Shown piece after piece: positions 1 to 6,734 of a stretch of 16,855 nt of DNA; positions within the stretch are counted from its first letter, which is position 1, and each line of letters opens with the position of its first letter. The translations under genes and the position numbers were made by a program. The DNA is taken from assembly GCA_002323775.1 (NCBI GenBank), contig DCPV01000123.1:1-16855 (forward strand). Direction: 5' to 3'. Origin of the DNA: Firmicutes bacterium UBA1535. Its GTDB lineage: Bacteria > Bacillota > Clostridia > Tissierellales > Sedimentibacteraceae. The notes beneath the pieces were generated by a model. The model made no database searches and was not told where the DNA came from. It was given only the letters and a program-made list of their open reading frames with translations.

Positions 1-1
1 T

Positions 2-196
2 AGACGATATCAGGGAAGGGGCTATGGAAAAATCATGGTCGAATGGGCACTTGAATATATTAGAAAACAGGGTGCAAAAGAACTGACAATAGGTGTAAAC
101 AGATTTAATATATCTGCTCAGAGATTATATAAAAGCGTTGGTTTTAAAGATGATTTAGTTTATGAAGAAGGAATGTTGTTAAAAGTAATATTATAA
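2..196 (+). CDS. GNAT family N-acetyltransferase, C-terminal part only
   Basis: The reading frame enters from the left edge of the window and ends at TAA 194-196. The translated 64 residues contain the acetyl-CoA pyrophosphate-binding loop of GNAT motif A (YQGRGYG, about residues 3-9). They also contain the motif B region NISAQRLYKSVGF near residues 39-51, the usual end of a GNAT fold. The start and the substrate-binding N-terminal half lie outside the window, so the subfamily and substrate cannot be assigned. It lies about 140 bases upstream of the ABC-F gene. No clear terminator separates the two, so read-through into the ABC-F leader is possible. It is the first of twelve GNAT genes on this strand. 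Confidence 0.88.
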   Translation, partial: RRYQGRGYGKIMVEWALEYIRKQGAKELTIGVNRFNISAQRLYKSVGFKDDLVYEEGMLLKVIL

Positions 197-239
197 AATA
201 TGTTCATAAAGAATTTTATAATATTTGGAGGTGTTATAA

Positions 240-272
240 GTGAGACTAAGAAAGTTAGCTGGACTAAAATAA
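240..272 (+). CDS. Putative 10-codon leader peptide of the ABC-F gene
   Basis: A GTG start at 240 follows a strong Shine-Dalgarno (GGAGG, 227-231) at 8-nt spacing. The ORF encodes MRLRKLAGLK and stops at TAA 270-272. It is too short to be an enzyme. It covers the first arm (255-262) of a set of alternative stems that ends at the ABC-F ribosome binding site, which is the arrangement of antibiotic-sensing leader peptides in erm genes and some ABC-F genes. The presumed role is to stall a drug-bound ribosome and so free the downstream start site. The ORF and its SD are seen directly; the regulatory role is inferred. Confidence 0.6.
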   Translation: MRLRKLAGLK

Positions 273-335
273 ATTTACCTAGCTAAATAATGATTTTCCA
301 AGATAGCTAGGTATTAAAACTAAAGGAGGCTATCT
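255..335 (+). promoter_or_regulatory. Translational attenuator of the ABC-F gene (mutually exclusive stems)
   Basis: Four segments can pair in competing ways. Segment 1 (255-262) pairs with segment 2 (278-286) over 8 bp with U280 bulged. Segment 2 (277-285) pairs perfectly over 9 bp with segment 3 (304-312, TAGCTAGGT). Segment 3 (301-307, AGATAGC) pairs over 7 bp, plus a G-U, with segment 4 (328/329-335). Segment 4 overlaps the end of the Shine-Dalgarno (AAAGGAGG, 322-329) and reaches the base before the ATG. With 1:2 formed, 3:4 can mask the start. A ribosome stalled on the leader ORF would cover segment 1, allow 2:3, and expose the start. No U-run follows the stems, so translational control fits better than transcription termination. 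Confidence 0.62.
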
Positions 336-1901
336 ATGGCAAAAATAAATATAAATAATTTAACATATAGTTATAAGGAATATTATCAACCGATATTTTC
401 GGATATAAATTTATCAATTGATACAGACTGGAGACTGGGACTAATAGGGCGAAACGGCAGAGGAAAAACAACTCTGTTAAAGCTTATTAATGGAGAATTA
501 GAGCCGGATATAGGTCATGTCTCAAAAAATGTAAATACTGAATATTTTCCTTATTCTATAAATACCAAATATATCAATACACTTGATGTTATAAAAGAGA
601 ACATTGGACTGCTTAAAACAAGAGAGGATATAATGGACGAGATTATATCCTCCAATAATGAAAATAGATTTGAGGAATATCAAGAGATTTTAGATGAATA
701 CTCAGAGCTTGAGGGCTTTAGCGTTGAAGCAAACATAAAAAAGGAATTTTATTTGATGAATCTTTCAGAAAGCTTATTAGAACAGAATTTTGACACCTTA
801 TCAGGTGGTGAAAAGACTAAAATGCTTATAATTGCTTTGTTTTTGAGAAAAAATGCCTTTGTATTGCTTGATGAGCCAACTAATCATCTTGATAAAGAGG
901 GAAAACAGGCTGTATTAAATTATCTTAGCCAAAAAAAGGGATTTATATTGATTTCTCATGACTGCGAGCTTTTGGATAATGTTGTAGACCATATAATTTC
1001 AATTAATAAGTCTGATATTTCGATAGAAAAAGGAAATTACTCTACATGGCTTGACAACAAGAATATGACAGAGCTATACGAGTTTAAGACCAAGGAAAGA
1101 CTTGAAAGAGAAATAAAGGATTTAGAAAGAAATTCAGTTATGAAAAGAGCTTGGGGGAATATTGCCAACAAGGAAAAAGCAGAATTCAGAACATTCGGAA
1201 GAAGCAATGATTCAAGAGCTGCAAAATTTATGAGACAGGCAAAGGCCTCAGAACGCAATATCCAAAAAAATCTTGAACATAAGAAAGGCTTGTTGAAAAA
1301 TTATGAAACGGTTTCGGACTTAGACATAAATCAAAATACTTTAGAAGATGATGCCTTAGTTACCATTATTAAATTGTCTTTTAGATATTCAAATAAACTG
1401 CTTTTTAATAATTTAACCCTGCAAATAAGACAGGGAGACAGAATTTGGCTAAGAGGAAATAACGGAGTTGGTAAAACTACTTTACTAAAATTAATTTCCG
1501 GGGAAATAAGTTCAGAACAGGTACTCTATCAGGATAATATAAAAATTGCTCAAAGCTATCAAGAACCACTATGGCAGGAGGGCTTAGTAGATGAGCTGAT
1601 TGATGACAGAGATTTCAAATATAGATTTTTTGATATATGCAAGCTTCTTGATATCAAGGTTTTTACGAAAGATAAGCCAATAGAAACATATAGCAGTGGA
1701 GAGAAAAGAAAAATAGACTTAGCAAGAGCTTTAGCGAGCGAAAATGATTTATTGCTAATGGATGAACCACTTAACTATATGGACACATATTTTAAAGAAC
1801 AGCTTGAAAAGGCAATATTAGAATACAAACCAACATTAGTGTTTGTAGAGCATGACGAAAGTTTTGGAAAAACTATTTCCAACAAAATAATAAATTTGTA
1901 G
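336..1901 (+). CDS. ABC-F ribosomal protection ATPase, Lsa-like
   Basis: This 521-aa soluble protein has two ABC ATPase domains and no membrane segments, the ABC-F plan. Domain 1 has Walker A GRNGRGKTT (38-46), signature LSGGE (155-159), Walker B LLDEP (177-181) and switch SHD (207-209). Domain 2 has Walker A GNNGVGKTT (374-382), a divergent signature SSGE (453-456), Walker B LMDEP (474-478) and switch EHD (505-507). A long charged linker, roughly 241-338, matches the inter-domain arm that enters the ribosomal E site and reaches towards the peptidyl transferase centre. The N-terminus (DTDWRLGLIGRNGRGKTTLL) and the MDEPLNYMD segment look like Lsa-type proteins, which protect against lincosamides, pleuromutilins and streptogramin A. 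The drug spectrum is inferred. The start is set by AAAGGAGG at 322-329, 6 nt upstream. The leader suggests drug induction. Confidence 0.9.
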   Translation: MAKININNLTYSYKEYYQPIFSDINLSIDTDWRLGLIGRNGRGKTTLLKLINGELEPDIGHVSKNVNTEYFPYSINTKYINTLDVIKENIGLLKTREDIMDEIISSNNENRFEEYQEILDEYSELEGFSVEANIKKEFYLMNLSESLLEQNFDTLSGGEKTKMLIIALFLRKNAFVLLDEPTNHLDKEGKQAVLNYLSQKKGFILISHDCELLDNVVDHIISINKSDISIEKGNYSTWLDNKNMTELYEFKTKERLEREIKDLERNSVMKRAWGNIANKEKAEFRTFGRSNDSRAAKFMRQAKASERNIQKNLEHKKGLLKNYETVSDLDINQNTLEDDALVTIIKLSFRYSNKLLFNNLTLQIRQGDRIWLRGNNGVGKTTLLKLISGEISSEQVLYQDNIKIAQSYQEPLWQEGLVDELIDDRDFKYRFFDICKLLDIKVFTKDKPIETYSSGEKRKIDLARALASENDLLLMDEPLNYMDTYFKEQLEKAILEYKPTLVFVEHDESFGKTISNKIINL

Positions 1902-1910
1902 CTTGGAAAA

Positions 1911-1948
1911 AGGCTCAATACAGTCACAAATGCTGTGACTGTGAGCCT
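1911..1948 (+). terminator. Stem-loop after the ABC-F gene, terminator-like
   Basis: Ten bases after the ABC-F stop, AGGCTCA (1911-1917) pairs with TGAGCCT (1942-1948) and CAGTCACA (1921-1928) pairs with TGTGACTG (1934-1941). This gives 15 bp with a 3-nt bulge and a 5-nt loop. It is the strongest hairpin seen in the window. The bases after it (AATAATTATAAG) are AT-rich but not a proper T-run. It may therefore terminate only partially, or act as an mRNA 3' stabiliser between the ABC-F gene and the next GNAT. Confidence 0.5.
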
Positions 1949-2006
1949 AATAATTATAAGGTGAGTAGCAGGACAAACTGCTATAAAGAAAGGAAAATAA
2001 ATTAAA

Positions 2007-2447
2007 ATGATAACACTAAAAAAGATAGATGAAGATAATTATAGAAAAGTATTAGCAATAAAAATGAATGAAGAACAGAATAAATTTGTAGCACCTAATG
2101 TTGTTTCATTAGCTCAGGCGTGGGTTTATTATGAGACAGCGAGACCTTATGCTATTTATAAGGATGAGGAAGTAATTGGCTTTATGATGCTTGATTGGGA
2201 CGAAAAAGAGCGAGAAGCAGGTATATGGCGTTTTATGATAGCAGAGGAACATCAAAACAAAGGATACGGAAGAAAAGCTATGGAATGTGCATTAGATATT
2301 ATTAGAGAATCAAATAAGTTTGATTGCGTATTTCTCGACTATGTTCCTGGAAATGAGGCTGGAAAGCACTTATACGAAAGTGTTGGATTTAAAGCAACAG
2401 GTGAAATTGACGATGGTGAAATTGTTATGAAGCTTGATTTAGCTTAA
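2007..2447 (+). CDS. GNAT family N-acetyltransferase, BltD-like (first of tandem pair)
   Basis: This is a 146-aa single-domain GNAT that would transfer acetyl from acetyl-CoA to an amine. Motif A runs through WRFMIAEEHQNKGYG with the Q83-x-x-G86-x-G88 pyrophosphate loop. Motif B is NEAGKHLYESVGF (116-128). Overall order and length resemble the spermine/spermidine acetyltransferase-like BltD group, but substrate is not established. It aligns almost without gaps to the next gene: both open with similar residues up to NYRK and carry QxxGYG at residues 83-88. A third relative lies at 9611. A purine-rich stretch (AAAGAAAGGAAAA, about 1985-1997) serves as a modest ribosome binding site. It lies 105 bases after the ABC-F stop, beyond the hairpin. 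Confidence 0.88.
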   Translation: MITLKKIDEDNYRKVLAIKMNEEQNKFVAPNVVSLAQAWVYYETARPYAIYKDEEVIGFMMLDWDEKEREAGIWRFMIAEEHQNKGYGRKAMECALDIIRESNKFDCVFLDYVPGNEAGKHLYESVGFKATGEIDDGEIVMKLDLA

Positions 2448-2474
2448 AGCTAACTATAGTCAGGAGAATAAAAA

Positions 2475-2933
2475 ATGATACACTTAGAAAAAGTTGATGG
2501 GAATAATTATAGAAAATTCATCAAGCTAAAGGTTAAGGATGAGCAAAAAAAATTTGTTTCAAACAACTCAAATATACTTGCTAAGGCATATTCATACTAC
2601 AGTGATTCAATAGTATATGGAATATATAATGATGATATAGAGGTTGGGATTGCACTAGTCAGAGAATATTCAGATGATAATTGTTACATTTTTGACCAGC
2701 TGATGATTGACGAAAAATATCAGGGTAATGGCTATGGTAAAAAAGCCACAGAAATGATATTAGATGATTTAAAAAATAAAAATAAATATAATAAAATACT
2801 TTTGTGCTATGTAGAGGGTGATGAAGCGGCAAAAAATCTTTATTCATCATTTGGCTTTGAGCATACAGGCATCATAGAAATATGTGAAGATGGCACAAAA
2901 GAGATAGACATGGCTTTAAAACTCATATACTAA
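2475..2933 (+). CDS. GNAT family N-acetyltransferase, BltD-like (second of tandem pair)
   Basis: This 152-aa GNAT starts 27 bases after its paralogue, with SD CAGGAG at 2461-2466. The acetyl-CoA loop is Q83-G-N-G86-Y-G88, and motif B is DEAAKNLYSSFGF (about 116-128). The N-terminus (VDGNNYRK, then DEQKKFVSNN and LAKAYSYY) parallels the preceding gene position by position. This points to an old tandem duplication, followed by clear divergence in the substrate half. The last residues include an acidic insertion (EDGTKEID) absent from the first copy. Co-transcription with the 2007 gene is likely from the spacing. Substrate is unknown; polyamine-like amines are a family-based guess. Confidence 0.88.
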   Translation: MIHLEKVDGNNYRKFIKLKVKDEQKKFVSNNSNILAKAYSYYSDSIVYGIYNDDIEVGIALVREYSDDNCYIFDQLMIDEKYQGNGYGKKATEMILDDLKNKNKYNKILLCYVEGDEAAKNLYSSFGFEHTGIIEICEDGTKEIDMALKLIY

Positions 2934-3187
2934 CGGGGGATGACGCCTTAGTCGGTGATATGTATGTACACTTACTGCTGGATGATGGTTAATAGCTGTC
3001 ATACATTGACCAATATAAATAAACAAAGTTGGTAACAGTTCGGATAAGAAGATAATTCCTTTGAAGCAGGAAGCAGAAGTATTCGTATAAAAATAACGGA
3101 GAATTTGTCACTACCACATAAAGCCCGAAAGAAAGAACAAACAGAACCCCGCTTTCTGATATTGAAAAAAATATCAGGAGGCTCGGT
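2934..3187 (+). other. 254-nt intergenic leader before the RNHCP gene
   Basis: No confident gene is seen in this longest gap. An inverted repeat, ATGTATG (2960-2966) with CATACAT (3000-3006), could form a stem with minor extra pairing outside it. The frame ending at TGA 3189-3191 is open from 3048 and overlaps the next ATG as ATGA. It has no good start or SD, so it may be the tail of a decayed gene. A short ATG ORF at 2960-2992 (MYVHLLLDDG) has only a poor SD. The final 30 bases form the SD hairpin listed separately. I do not recognise a known riboswitch here. Confidence 0.4.
3151..3182 (+). promoter_or_regulatory. Hairpin sequestering the RNHCP gene Shine-Dalgarno
   Basis: GCTTTCTGATATT (3151-3163) pairs with AATATCAGGAGGC (3170-3182) across a 6-nt GAAAAA loop. 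Eight of the 13 pairs are a perfect inverted repeat, and two of the outer pairs are G-U. The right arm contains the whole AGGAGG (3176-3181) of the gene starting at 3188. Folded, the stem would hide the ribosome binding site. Pairing is seen directly; regulation by a ligand, temperature or competing upstream pairing is inference. Confidence 0.5.
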
Positions 3188-3514
3188 ATGAGTAAGAAAA
3201 GTGAGAACAACGCATTTATATGTGTTAATTGCAAAAAGGAAGTAGTTCCTTTATCAAACGGAAGCTGTCGGAATCATTGTCCAGACTGCTTATGCTCTTT
3301 GCATGTTGACAATAAAATAGGAGACAGACAAAATTCATGTCACGGTATAATGAAGCCAACATGTGTTGAGTTTAATACAAAAAAAGGATATCAAATTGTG
3401 CATAAATGTGTGAAATGCGGATTTATAAGACTTAATAAAGTTGCAGAAGATACAGATATGCCTGATAATTTTGATTTAATTTTAAAACTTATGAGTAATA
3501 AAAATGTATTATAG
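3188..3514 (+). CDS. RNHCP-domain zinc-ribbon protein
   Basis: This small 108-aa protein carries the family-defining motif RNHCPDCLCSLHVD starting at residue 28. Cysteine pairs at C12/C15 and C74/C77 flank it, with C27, C31, C34 and C51 between them, so one or two zinc sites are expected. Family members have no firmly established function; a nucleic-acid or ribosome-associated role would be a guess from the zinc-ribbon look. The length fits the family. The start at 3188 is set by AGGAGG (3176-3181) at 6-nt spacing, and this SD lies inside a hairpin. It is not an acetyltransferase and stands out among its neighbours. It follows the GNAT pair after 254 bases, so it may have its own control. Confidence 0.85.
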   Translation: MSKKSENNAFICVNCKKEVVPLSNGSCRNHCPDCLCSLHVDNKIGDRQNSCHGIMKPTCVEFNTKKGYQIVHKCVKCGFIRLNKVAEDTDMPDNFDLILKLMSNKNVL

Positions 3515-3586
3515 CTATTGGTGATAATACACTAAAGAAACTATAAATAAATACAAAAACAGCATCTAAAAATGGGGTGAATGTTA

Positions 3587-3673
3587 ATGAATAAATTTGG
3601 AATACAGTATTGGGGAGAAATTTTAGAAACCTCATTAGAACAAAATCGACATATTAATGATACAGTAGTCTAA
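3587..3673 (+). CDS. Possible 28-aa peptide upstream of the serine hydrolase
   Basis: ATG at 3587 opens a 28-codon frame (MNKFGIQYWGEILETSLEQN..., ending DTVV) that stops at TAA 3671-3673. A G-rich SD-like GGGGTG at about 3574-3579 lies 7 bases upstream. An in-frame ATG at 3581 is too close to that SD. The peptide contains several aromatic and acidic residues and looks somewhat protein-like. It is either a small gene, a leader for the hydrolase 26 bases downstream, or the surviving N-terminus of a deleted gene. No family is recognised. Confidence 0.3.
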   Translation: MNKFGIQYWGEILETSLEQNRHINDTVV

Positions 3674-3699
3674 TGTAGGATTTATAAAAAGGAGAAAAA

Positions 3700-4996
3700 A
3701 TGAATAATTTAATTGTAGAAAAAATAAATGAATTTATGGATTTGTATTGTAAGACTTGGCCATTTAGTGGTTCAATATTAGTATCCCAAAAAGGGCAAGC
3801 CATATTTAAGAAAGGCTATGGCTTAGCTAGCCATGAATACAACATCCCAAATACTGCACAAACCAAACATAGAATTTGTTCGATAACAAAGCAATTTACA
3901 GCTATGGCTATAATGATATTACAAGAAAGAGGATTGTTAAATGTACAAGATAAGGCTAATAAATACATGGCAGAGTACAAAGAGCTTGATGAAAGAATAA
4001 CTATCCACCATCTTCTTACTCACACTTCTGGTTTGCAGTATTTGTTTGGATCAGATTTTGAAAAATCATTGAATAATCATTGAATAATCCAAAGCATAAG
4101 CACGAATATATGATAAATATGTTTAAGGATTTACCACTCTTGTGCGAGCCTGGACAAGCATGGAATTACTCAAACTTTGGATACTATTTACTTGGATGTA
4201 TTATTGAGAATGTATCAGGTATATCCTATGATGAATTTTTACAACAAAATATTTTTAAACCATTAAACATGAATGATACAGGTGTAGAAAGAGATAAAAA
4301 AATTATACAAGGACTTGCTACTGGATATTATTTAAATGGTGATGAGATAATGCGACATAAATATATGAATGTAGACCTTGCATTTGGATCTGGAGACATA
4401 TACTCTACAGTTGAAGATATGCTTTTATGGGATAAAGCATTATATACTGAAGAACTTGTTTCTAAAAAAACTCTTGATTTAGTATTTACACCATATGCTA
4501 ATTCAGGAGAAACAGGTAGTGAGGATAATGATTATGGATATGGATGGTTTATAGAAAAAAATATGGACGAGATAGGATAAGCCACGGTGGTGGGGGTTTA
4601 GGATTTATAACTGAATTCCATAGATATGTTACTGAAGAAATAAGCATTATTGTATTAAGTAATTACGGGTTTACAGCAGTTTGGCGTATTTCAGAAATTA
4701 TAGCAGCAATACTTTTTCAGGAGGAATATAGTTTTCCAAGTAAACCACTACAATATAGCTTAGAGCCTGGATTATACGAAAGCTATATTGGCACATATAA
4801 AGGTGATATTGAAAAGCTTGATGTTAAACAAGAGAACGGTAAAAAGTTTTTCGTTATAGATGATGAGTATGTTATACCCATGTTTCCTATTTCTGAAAAC
4901 AGATTTCATCACAGCTGGATAGATGAGAGCTATGTATTTTCTAAAGATGAAAATGGAGACCTTTATTTCTGTGGTATAAAGAAAACAGACATATAA
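3700..4996 (+). pseudogene. Beta-lactamase-family serine hydrolase, broken by two frameshifts
   Basis: Three frames together make one class C / penicillin-binding-like serine hydrolase of about 428 aa. The first (3700-4083) has the nucleophile motif SITK (residues 61-64). The second (about 4080-4580) has the YSN motif at 4167-4175. The third (up to 4996) has HGGG from 4583, equivalent to the KTG box. A C-terminal lipocalin-like extension follows. The first break is an 11-bp tandem duplication at 4066-4087; removing one copy restores EKSLNNPKHKHEY. The second is a run of seven A at 4555-4561 where eight would give IEKKYGRDRISHGGG. All three catalytic motifs survive, so decay is recent, or the A-run indel is a sequencing error. 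There is no signal peptide. SD AAAAAGGAG precedes the start. The family acts as esterases, peptidases or beta-lactamases; the substrate is unknown. Confidence 0.82.
4066..4087 (+). repeat. 11-bp perfect tandem duplication inside the serine hydrolase
   Basis: TCATTGAATAA occurs at 4066-4076 and again immediately at 4077-4087, followed by a further TC of partial third identity. Because 11 is not a multiple of three, the extra copy shifts the frame and brings TGA at 4081-4083 into phase. The downstream frame reads correctly if one copy is removed. This is the signature of replication slippage and is in principle reversible. Confidence 0.9.
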
Positions 4997-5107
4997 AGCA
5001 CATTAATAAATTACAGTCCATTAGAGATTGATATCACTTCAACATCTGATAATATGTTCACGAAAGAGTGAATAGCGGAACATCATATTTCAATTATGGA
5101 GGAAAAT

Positions 5108-5815
5108 ATGAATAAATTAGAAAAAATTTCAGCTGTTAAACAACAGCTAATGATAAATTGGGAATGCTCAGAGGATATTTTCAGTAGCACAGAAAATATA
5201 ATACTTAAATCTGATAAAAAATTTTTTGAGATGCTAACATTCGGAAATAACGCCGTAATTCGTGCAAACGAAAAAATTTATGAGTGGTGTAAGGATAAAT
5301 TGCAAAACGAAGAATTTAAAAACATGATGGACGGAGATATATTGTTTCAAATTGAAAAAAAACTCCGAGAATTTGAATATGCACTTGCTGGTGAAAATGT
5401 AAGATACTTATACTTAAATCCCAATACAGAAATAGTAAAACCTGAAGGATTTTTGTATAAATGGTTTGAAAAAGAGGATATGCCTAAGCTCTATGAGAAT
5501 AAAGGCTTTGACAATGCACTGAATTATAAGCGTGATATGCTGGCATATGGTGCGTATAAAAATGATGAACTTGTTGCATTAGCAGGGGCAGATGATTATA
5601 TGGACAGTATGTGGCAGATTGGTATAGATGTATTGCCAAGCTACAGAAAAAGCGGACTTGCTACATATCTTGTAAAGGCATTGGCAGAAGAAATTGAAAA
5701 CAGAGGGAAGATAACATACTATACAACGTGGAGTGGAAACATACCATCAACTAAAGTTGCACTTAATACAGGATTTTATCCGATATGGGTGTCATATCAT
5801 GCAGAAAAAGCTTAA
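5108..5815 (+). CDS. GNAT family N-acetyltransferase (two-part, GNAT_acetyltran-like)
   Basis: This 235-aa protein has a helical N-terminal half with no clear motif (about 1-110) and a C-terminal GNAT domain. Motif A is WQIGIDVLPSYRKSGLA, with R180-x-x-G183-x-A185. The end reads STKVALNTGFYPIWVSYHA, typical of the group of larger clostridial GNATs whose N-terminal part may bind the acceptor. Substrate is unknown. The start is placed at the ATG at 5108, because GGAGG at 5098-5102 lies 5 bases upstream. An in-frame ATG at 5096 overlaps that SD and has none of its own. It lies 111 bases after the broken hydrolase, with a small ATGTTC/GAACAT inverted repeat (5054-5082) between them. Confidence 0.85.
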   Translation: MNKLEKISAVKQQLMINWECSEDIFSSTENIILKSDKKFFEMLTFGNNAVIRANEKIYEWCKDKLQNEEFKNMMDGDILFQIEKKLREFEYALAGENVRYLYLNPNTEIVKPEGFLYKWFEKEDMPKLYENKGFDNALNYKRDMLAYGAYKNDELVALAGADDYMDSMWQIGIDVLPSYRKSGLATYLVKALAEEIENRGKITYYTTWSGNIPSTKVALNTGFYPIWVSYHAEKA

Positions 5816-5876
5816 GGCAATATAGAAGGATATAGTTATAAATTTGCAATTAAATAAGAGGATAGTAATTAATTAT

Positions 5877-6101
5877 ATGAAAAAATATAAAAAATCAGAG
5901 TTGGATGCAGCTTTACAAGCAGTTGAGGAGGGCGCATCTCACAAAGAGGTGGCGAATGGCAGTTTAAATAAAAGCATTATTGCCAGAGAAATGAGAAAAA
6001 GAAAAAATGAAAAAGGCAGAATAGCAAAGCAAAAAAATGTAGATAAAGTATATGAAGATGCACTGAAATATTATGAAATAAGCATTAAGAAGAACGAATA
6101 G
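5877..6101 (+). CDS. Small basic helix-turn-helix-like protein
   Basis: This 74-aa lysine-rich protein has the pattern YKKSELDAALQAVEEGASHK followed by EVANGSLNKSIIAREMRKRK. It resembles a Psq/resolvase-type helix-turn-helix (helix about residues 6-17, turn at GASHKEVA, recognition helix after SLNKS). The rest (about 43-74) is a basic helix and an acidic tail. It could be a DNA-binding regulator of the array, a remnant of a transposase N-terminus, or unrelated. The start is uncertain. ATG 5877 fits the domain, but AAGAGG lies 15 bases upstream, and an in-frame TTG at 5844 has AGAAGGA (5824-5830) some 13 bases upstream. It sits between two GNATs and is the only likely DNA-binding protein in the window. 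Confidence 0.55.
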   Translation: MKKYKKSELDAALQAVEEGASHKEVANGSLNKSIIAREMRKRKNEKGRIAKQKNVDKVYEDALKYYEISIKKNE

Positions 6102-6161
6102 AAAAATTATTGTTGAAATAAAAACAATTTTTAATCAACATATAATTAAGGAGAATCAACA

Positions 6162-6734
6162 ATGATTACGTATAAATCAATAAAATCAGAATTTCTACGA
6201 CATAATGAAGAAATCCCAATGAAGGTGTATGTTACAAGTGAATATAGAATTGAAAAGATTAATAATGGTTTAGGGGGTTTTTTATTTAAAGAAGTTCCCG
6301 TTTCACCATATACAATTGATTTTGGAAAGCACGCTATAATGTCTGAATTTGAAAAAGAATTTGATATATCAAATTGGAAGTTTTTCATGGCATTTGATGA
6401 TAATAAGCCTGTAGGAGCTGCTACCATAGTATGCAAAACTCCGGAGGTTAGGATGCTTGAAGCAAGAGAAGATTTATGCGTTCTTTGGGATATTCGTGTC
6501 ATAGAGGAATATAAACACAAGGGAATTGGTCAGGGCTTATTTGATGCTTGCAAGAAGTGGTCTAAGTCTCAGGGATATAAGCAAATGAAGATTGAGTGCC
6601 AGAATGTTAATGTTCCGGCGTGTAAATTTTATCATAAACAAGGTGCAGTATTATCTATGGTAAATGAGTATGCTTATTATGATGATGAAGAAAGTAAGAA
6701 TCAGATACAATTTATTTGGTATCTTGACTTATAA
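6162..6734 (+). CDS. GNAT family N-acetyltransferase, streptothricin acetyltransferase-like
   Basis: This 190-aa GNAT has a long N-terminal region with an NGLGGFLFKEVPVSPY segment, then motif A LWDIRVIEEYKHKGIG (K118-x-x-G121-x-G123). Next come IECQNVNVPACKFYHKQGA and a C-terminal FIWYLDL. The QxxNxxACKFYHxxG stretch and the terminal WYL element match the layout of Sat4/SatA streptothricin acetyltransferases, which acetylate a beta-lysine amine of the drug. Activity on streptothricin is family-based inference. SD AAGGAG (6148-6153) lies 8 bases before the ATG. The preceding intergenic stretch has a weak AT-rich inverted repeat (ATTGTT/AACAAT). The next gene starts at or just after its stop, suggesting coupled translation. 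Confidence 0.86.
   Translation: MITYKSIKSEFLRHNEEIPMKVYVTSEYRIEKINNGLGGFLFKEVPVSPYTIDFGKHAIMSEFEKEFDISNWKFFMAFDDNKPVGAATIVCKTPEVRMLEAREDLCVLWDIRVIEEYKHKGIGQGLFDACKKWSKSQGYKQMKIECQNVNVPACKFYHKQGAVLSMVNEYAYYDDEESKNQIQFIWYLDL

Noticed and set aside
217..222. TATAAT as the -10 box of a promoter for the ABC-F leader
   Set aside because: No acceptable -35 lies 16-18 bases upstream, and the start point would fall inside the leader SD.
2989..3234. Minus-strand 81-aa hydrophobic ORF resembling a membrane protein
   Set aside because: It has no SD, lies antisense to the RNHCP gene start, and its hydrophobicity follows from AT-rich antisense reading. Other minus-strand frames are likewise shadows of + strand genes.
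4544..4580. Programmed frameshift at the A-run producing a functional hydrolase
   Set aside because: A run of seven A can slip, but the upstream 11-bp duplication would still break the protein, and no stimulatory structure or SD-like element was seen.
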